NCBI RefSeq assembly: GCF_001648155.1
Contig: NZ_CP015199.1
Span: 2,985,001-3,049,000, forward strand
Length of the DNA: 64,000 nucleotides
From: Chryseobacterium glaciei
GTDB lineage: Bacteria > Bacteroidota > Bacteroidia > Flavobacteriales > Weeksellaceae
Direction: 5' to 3'
Position numbers and translations under genes: made by a program. Positions 62,787 through 64,000 of this stretch are shown here, piece after piece; the stretch's first letter is position 1; every line of letters starts with the position of its first letter. The notes beneath the pieces are model-generated. The model worked only from the letters and a program-made list of their open reading frames with translations, was not told where the DNA came from and searched no databases.

Positions 62787-63614
62787 ATGAAAAGAATTTT
62801 ATTAATAATTATCATGTTTTTTCAATATTCTGCTTATGGGCAAGTGGTTATAGGAAGTGATATAAGCAGTGTGAAAAATATAGTGAAAGTTCAGGACGGA
62901 ACTCGGGGAGTGATACTTCCTTTTGCCAATATTTATACTTCCTTTCCGAAATATAATGCTGCGGCACCGGATATATTTGATGATTATCCTAATCTTGTCG
63001 GAGGGCTTATTTATAACAAAAATGATGATCAATACTATAAATATGACGGATTTTCATGGAATCCTTCCCGTCAGATACAAGGCATTTTTCAGCCTAAAAT
63101 TTCGAGATTAGGAGTATCAACAGGAGTGACGATTCCTTGTATTTCTTTCGGAATCGGATTCTGTTTTGCGGGAGGTACGCCTGGATATCTTGCTGCAGAT
63201 AATAAAAGTCAGGTTCTTGTAGATAATTTAACATTAAAAAACGCAAGTACAGTAACTATAAAAGTAGCTGGAATTTATGACATCGGTGTAGCGCTTGGTT
63301 TCACAGGAGGAAGTTTAGGCTTTCAAGCAGGAATTACAGAGTTTAAATTAACGCTACAGGTGAAATATACTTCTGCTTCAGATTGGGAAACGGTTGTGTC
63401 AAAAACAAATTACTCCATTGTTTTTGTAATAGATACACAGGGAAATAAAACTTCAAGTTTTGCCCAGACAATCTCTTTGCCCGTCAGTGCAGAGTTAAGG
63501 GTAGTTCCGGAGATAAGCTCTAATGCTGTTTCAGGTGGTGCTTTGGCCGCCTACGGAACAGATACGAATTCTATTAACTCATACATTGCTGCCCGTTTAA
63601 TCAAACCTTATTAG
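62787..63614 (+). CDS. Secreted protein, second of the operon
   Basis: A 275-aa protein with a signal peptide (through AYGQ, residue 19), opening VVIGSDISSVKNIVKVQDG, then LVGGLIYNKNDDQYYKYDGFSWNPS, a phrase often seen in flavobacterial head-like exported proteins. It has a Cys pair (IPCISFGIGFCFAGG). Beta-rich, no family recognised. It begins 4 nt after the preceding stop codon. Confidence 0.75.
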   Translation: MKRILLIIIMFFQYSAYGQVVIGSDISSVKNIVKVQDGTRGVILPFANIYTSFPKYNAAAPDIFDDYPNLVGGLIYNKNDDQYYKYDGFSWNPSRQIQGIFQPKISRLGVSTGVTIPCISFGIGFCFAGGTPGYLAADNKSQVLVDNLTLKNASTVTIKVAGIYDIGVALGFTGGSLGFQAGITEFKLTLQVKYTSASDWETVVSKTNYSIVFVIDTQGNKTSSFAQTISLPVSAELRVVPEISSNAVSGGALAAYGTDTNSINSYIAARLIKPY

Positions 63615-63616
63615 TC

Positions 63617-64000
63617 ATGAAAAAATATATATTCTGCTTGTATTTATTTGTATTAAATAGCTACAGTGCACAGGTTAATTTTACGAATATTCCCAACCCT
63701 GACTCAAACGCAAACGGGAACGATCAGGTGATGATGTATATGACAAATACAACTGAAGCCAGCGGTATAAAAGGTTTTGGTCTTCCTGCGGTAAATGCGG
63801 ATGTCGATCTTCCTTACACCGGCATCAATGCTCCTTCAGTAAGAATTGAGGCACTGCGCGGAATGCTTTTATTTGTAAAGAGTACAGGACAGGCGATGGT
63901 TTTTGACGGCTTGGTTTGGAGCAAAGCTTTTGAAGTAGAATCAGATAATATTTCAAGATTTCAGATTAATGCGGTTTCTACAACTTCGGGATCTGTTTTG
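63617..64000 (+). CDS. Secreted protein, third of the operon, cut by the window edge
   Basis: ATG at 63617, two nt after the upstream stop codon; the frame stays open for all 128 codons to the end of the window, so the gene continues outside. It begins MKKYIFCLYLFVLNSYSAQ (signal peptide), then VNFTNIPNPDSNANGND and ALRGMLLFVKSTGQAMVFDG-VWSKAFE, like its two neighbours. Partial; function unknown. Confidence 0.78.
   Translation, partial: MKKYIFCLYLFVLNSYSAQVNFTNIPNPDSNANGNDQVMMYMTNTTEASGIKGFGLPAVNADVDLPYTGINAPSVRIEALRGMLLFVKSTGQAMVFDGLVWSKAFEVESDNISRFQINAVSTTSGSVL

Overview
The window reads as chromosomal DNA of a Chryseobacterium-like bacterium (Bacteroidota, Flavobacteriales). The signs are AT-rich DNA, start codons without strong Shine-Dalgarno sequences, many copies of the Bacteroidota promoter element TAnnTTTG, exported proteins whose signal peptides end in N-A-Q or similar, a TonB-dependent receptor with a carboxypeptidase-regulatory-like N-terminus, an OstA-like protein, and the flavobacterial families DUF6427 and DUF6341. 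No phage, insertion sequence or CRISPR array was seen. The genus is an inference from these features.

Layout. 1-600: end of an rRNA operon (5S rRNA and a strong terminator), then an interspersed repeat. 0.6-4.9 kb: a DCC-family redox protein and a CxxCH heme-binding protein, catalase-peroxidase katG, and a secreted-protein gene broken by an in-frame TGA. 5-9.2 kb: der, upp, an alpha/beta hydrolase, a secreted protein and ComF. 9.5-14 kb: a glyoxylate-shunt unit in which a RamB/ScfR-like regulator faces aceB-aceA across an intergenic region with two matching palindromic operators. 14-21.3 kb: a thioesterase, a ParE/RelE toxin-antitoxin pair, queD, an LpxH-like hydrolase, a LuxE-like acyl-activating enzyme, a PD-(D/E)xK-like protein, a SMI1-like protein with two exported neighbours, and aqpZ. 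21.4-26.5 kb: an M15-like peptidase, a four-gene sensory operon (unknown protein, membrane protein, histidine kinase, LuxR-type regulator) and a lone DUF2235/Tle1-type lipase. 26.8-34.2 kb: an ABC-F ATPase, a large nested inverted repeat, a likely metal-uptake set (His/Cys-rich small protein, TonB receptor, lipoprotein) and trigger factor.

34.3-48 kb: two close paralogs of a LolA-like exported protein lie in direct orientation around a block of about 12 kb that is entirely on the minus strand. The block holds an OmpR-type response regulator, a histidine kinase, an MgtC-like protein, the Mg2+ P-type ATPase MgtA, a CzcB/CzcA/CzcC-type metal efflux pump and an outer-membrane beta-barrel protein. 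It looks like a self-regulated cation-homeostasis island. 48-64 kb: mostly housekeeping genes (DUF3109, DUF6427, DUF6341, UspA, FAH-family hydrolase, DnaQ-like exonuclease, pssA, an LtaS-like sulfatase-fold protein, DUF2147, pdhB, kup, a Fur-family regulator with an OstA-like gene), ending in an operon of three exported proteins, the last cut by the window edge.

The best leads are the paired GCGA-N4-TCGC operators at the glyoxylate locus, six genes whose TAnnTTTG box sits only 4-5 nt before the start codon (probable leaderless mRNAs), the metal island between direct paralogs, overlapping face-to-face promoters at 49.58 kb, the nonsense-interrupted secreted gene, and several interspersed hairpin repeats. 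I do not see a clearly new defence or mobile system.
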